This document shows, one piece after another, positions 23,290 to 24,999 of a stretch of 24,999 nucleotides of DNA. This DNA comes from Candidatus Woesearchaeota archaeon (lineage in GTDB: Archaea; Nanobdellota; Nanobdellia; Woesearchaeales; WJIZ01), in NCBI GenBank assembly GCA_018303575.1, contig JAGVXW010000033.1, positions 1 to 24,999 of the forward strand, read 5' to 3'. A model generated the notes under the pieces. It saw only the letters and a program-made list of their open reading frames with translations. It was not told the DNA's origin and searched no databases. Made by a program: the position numbers and the translations under genes. The first letter of the stretch is position 1. The number at the start of each line of letters is the position of its first letter.

Positions 23290-23310
23290 AACAAAATAAA
23301 CTTATTTGTT
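23290..23310. promoter_or_regulatory. AT-rich imperfect palindrome between divergent arg operon and ACT gene
   Basis: AACAAAATAA (23290-23299) and TTATTTGTT (23302-23310) are inverted repeats with one extra base in the left arm. The site lies about 20 bases upstream of the arg TATA box and 40 bases upstream of the ACT-gene TATA box. A smaller perfect palindrome, GAACAGTTC, lies at 23336-23344 next to the latter. Confidence 0.4.
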
Positions 23311-23349
23311 CCATTTAAAACTTTTGTCCTGAATAGAACAGTTCCGTAA

Positions 23350-23360
23350 GGTTTATATAG
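23350..23360 (+). promoter_or_regulatory. TATA box of the ACT-domain gene
   Basis: GGTTTATATAG lies about 25-28 bases upstream of ATG 23382, so the transcript would have almost no leader. Confidence 0.55.
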
Positions 23361-23381
23361 TCGAAGCACACTCGAGAAGGC

Positions 23382-24011
23382 ATGCCCACCACAACAGAGC
23401 TGACGCAAGCCTATATCTCCGAGCACCGCTCGGTCAAGGACTGCCTGCGCAAGGGTGTCATCAACTACTCGGCGCTTTCAAGGGTCATCGCAAAGGAACT
23501 CGACATCGAGAAAAAGACCTCGAAGGAAGCCATCCTCATCGCCGCACGCAGGTTCAGGGAGAAAATAAAGGAGTCGCCCATGGAGGACCGCATCGTCGAG
23601 CTCTTCAAGAAGAGCAACATCGAGATCAAGAACAATATCGTAATCTACACGCTGGACAAGGGGAGCTACCCTGAAGCGCTTCTGGAGATCGAGGGAGCTA
23701 TCAAGAAGGGGAGGGACCTGTTCTTCTCTATTGAAGGCAGCAAGACCATCACCGTGATTGTGCAGGAGAAGAATGCTGGACAGGTGGAAAGGCGATTCAA
23801 GAATACGATAATGAGGAAGCACGCAGGGCTTTCCCTAATCACGATCTCGAGCCCTGGAATCGAGAGCACCCCCGGCGCCGTCTACCACCTCTCCGGCCTC
23901 TTCTTTGAGAGCGGCATCAACATTGAGGAGTTCATGAGCTGCCATGATGACACGCTCATCGTGATTGAGTCGAAGAGCGTGCCTCAGGCGATGCAGTTCC
24001 TGAAGTTCTAG
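23382..24011 (+). CDS. ACT-domain predicted regulator of amino-acid metabolism (COG2150-like)
   Basis: This 209-residue cytoplasmic protein has an N-terminal helical region (about 1-65, with an HTH-like stretch YSALSRVIAKELDI). A central alpha/beta segment (about 70-130) follows, then a C-terminal ACT domain (about 145-209). The ACT domain holds TPGAVYHLSGLFFESGINIEEF, in which the glycine-rich turn would bind an amino acid. This matches archaeal COG2150 proteins, predicted regulators with an ACT domain. It is divergent from the arginine operon with palindromes between them, so it is a natural candidate to control arginine synthesis. Direct DNA binding has not been shown by anything visible here. 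Confidence 0.8.
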   Translation: MPTTTELTQAYISEHRSVKDCLRKGVINYSALSRVIAKELDIEKKTSKEAILIAARRFREKIKESPMEDRIVELFKKSNIEIKNNIVIYTLDKGSYPEALLEIEGAIKKGRDLFFSIEGSKTITVIVQEKNAGQVERRFKNTIMRKHAGLSLITISSPGIESTPGAVYHLSGLFFESGINIEEFMSCHDDTLIVIESKSVPQAMQFLKF

Positions 24012-24017
24012 AGCAAC

Positions 24018-24924
24018 TTAAGCCAGCTGCTCCTCCAACCTACAGGCATTACAGATTTCACCGGAGCACGGGTCGCCGCATTTTGTGCACGTCCTGAACT
24101 CCCTTTTTCCCTTGTATTTTGATTTCAAATCAGGAAGGATGGAAAGAAAGGAGTTCACCACACTATTTTTGGTGCCGGGAAACTCGGTTTCCATCTGGTT
24201 GAGCCAGTCGCGCACCTTGCTCCTGAAGCTCAAATGCACGTTGGGACACTCCGCGAAATCAATTTTGAAGCCCTTCGTAGAGCCGCGTCTCTTTCTCCGT
24301 GACAAAGTAGAGGGGCTTGACGCGCTGTATGAACCCTTCCCGCTCTTGGAGGCCTGTGATGGGCCCTAAAGATGCGTTGTGGGACATATTGCCAAGCAGG
24401 ACGTTCATGAGGAAGGACTGGGATTCGTCATCAAGGTTATGGCCGGTCACAAGCTTGGTCGCCCCCAGCTCCCGGGCCTTCCGGTTCAAAGAGGCCCTTC
24501 TGAACACGCCGCAGACCGTGCACGGCTTCTTGCCGAATTGCTTCAGGGCCTTTTCGTGGATCTCATCGAGGGTTTTGCCATAGTTCTCCTTAAATGATAC
24601 GAAGTGAAGAGGAATTTTAAGATGGCCGCAGAATGTCCGCAAGTCACTGAGCGTATGCTCCCGATATCCAGCAATCCCCTCATCAACCGCGAGAGCGAAC
24701 ACCGGAATCCCCAGAGGATCAGCATATTTCTTGACGAGAAACAGGGCAACAAGCGAGTCCTTGCCTCCCGAAGCCGCGACACAGACGTTGTCTCCCTTCT
24801 TGATTAAATCAAAGTCTTTGATAGTCCTTTCTACCTTCTTCTCAACAGCGTCCAGGAAATGCGTCTTGCAGAGCGACCTCCCGGAGCCCTGATACACGGC
24901 TTTTTGGCCGCAAACGCAGTCCAT
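24018..24924 (-). pseudogene. ttuA: TtuA/Ncs6-type tRNA 2-thiolation enzyme, split by one frameshift
   Basis: TtuA-type enzymes thiolate U54 or U34 of tRNA using ATP, a 4Fe-4S cluster and a ThiS-like sulfur carrier. The first part (24924 to about 24274) has an N-terminal zinc ribbon (CVCG...CKTHF), the PP-loop SGGKDS (52-57) and Cys135/Cys138 in PCTVCG. It then reads ...RLYEGLQN-stop. The next frame continues as GFKIDFAECPNVHL... and ends with a second zinc ribbon (CTKCGDPCSGEICNAC). Removing one G from the GGG at 24271-24273 (CCC on the plus strand) restores a 301-residue protein of normal length. The third cluster Cys (in FAECP) lies after the break. A sequencing error, a real mutation or recoding are all possible. 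Confidence 0.85.
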
Positions 24925-24999
24925 TCAGCCCCCGGAGACGACGCTCAGGATTGTGATGTCGTCCGTCTCGCGGAGCTCTTCCTCAGGCAGGACAACCTC
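24925..24999 (-). CDS. ThiS/MoaD-like ubiquitin-fold sulfur carrier, C-terminal part
   Basis: The last 75 bases, read on the minus strand, encode 24 residues and a TGA directly before the ttuA ATG. The end reads ETDDITILSVVSGG. The acidic turn, the strand and the terminal Gly-Gly are the hallmark of ThiS/MoaD/TtuB/SAMP sulfur carriers, whose Gly-Gly tail is adenylated and turned into a thiocarboxylate. Adjacency to ttuA supports a role as its sulfur donor (TtuB-like). The start lies outside the window, so length and exact subfamily are unknown. Confidence 0.72.
   Translation of the reverse strand, partial: EVVLPEEELRETDDITILSVVSGG

Noticed and set aside
24011..24032. Terminator hairpin after the ACT gene (GAGCA/TGCTC)
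   Set aside because: The stem is only five pairs with no T run after it, and it lies within or beside the ttuA 3' end.
24018..24305. An independent 95-residue zinc-ribbon gene
   Set aside because: It is the C-terminal part of TtuA in another frame, joined by removing one base.

Overview
The window looks archaeal. Short TATA boxes lie about 25 bases upstream of probable start sites, several with little or no leader. The genes also include archaeal-type families: a TrmB-family regulator, a COG2522-like helix-turn-helix protein, a COG2150-like ACT-domain protein, AlaX, and a TtuA-type tRNA thiolase. Most neighbouring genes overlap by 4 bases (ATGA or GTGA), so operons are tightly packed. A DPANN or euryarchaeal lineage is possible, but I cannot place it from this window. 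Several blocks have bacterial-looking relatives, above all the arginine cluster.

Layout. (1) 1-1690: a small gene of unknown function, split by an ISAzo13-type insertion sequence at 332-1604 with a TAA target duplication. Removing the element and one TAA restores one open frame of about 97 codons. (2) 1747-4864: an aldehyde dehydrogenase of the succinate-semialdehyde type, overlapping an acetolactate-synthase-like ThDP enzyme. This pair resembles the cyanobacterial 2-oxoglutarate decarboxylase/SSADH bypass. A 37-codon ORF with a strong Shine-Dalgarno follows. (3) 4869-7178, minus strand: two membrane-anchored DsbA-like thiol oxidoreductases, a two-TM winged-helix regulator with a cysteine pair in its outside loop, and a COG2522-like regulator. 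(4) 7206-8553: divergent trmB-like and MaoC-like genes. (5) 8640 to about 15553: a suf operon in the order sufB (with intein)-sufD-sufT-sufS-alaX-sufU-sufC. (6) About 15553-23136, minus strand: an arginine operon transcribed argF'-argG-argE-argAB fusion-argD-argC-argH. (7) 23382-24011: a divergent ACT-domain protein. (8) 24018-24999, minus strand: a ttuA-like gene broken by one frameshift, preceded by the tail of a ThiS/MoaD-like sulfur carrier ending in Gly-Gly.

How the genes work together. The suf genes supply Fe-S clusters, starting from sulfur released by the cysteine desulfurase. TtuA-type enzymes need a 4Fe-4S cluster and a ThiS-like sulfur carrier, so the right end is tied to the same sulfur economy. 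The arginine operon appears to encode the complete acetylcitrulline route known from Xanthomonas: a fused N-acetylglutamate synthase/kinase, an N-acetylornithine (not ornithine) carbamoyltransferase, and a late deacetylase.

Two places show damage or assembly problems. sufC and argH meet tail to tail with neither normal 3' end left, near 15551-15553. ttuA carries an apparent extra base at 24271-24273. No rRNA, tRNA or CRISPR array was recognised.
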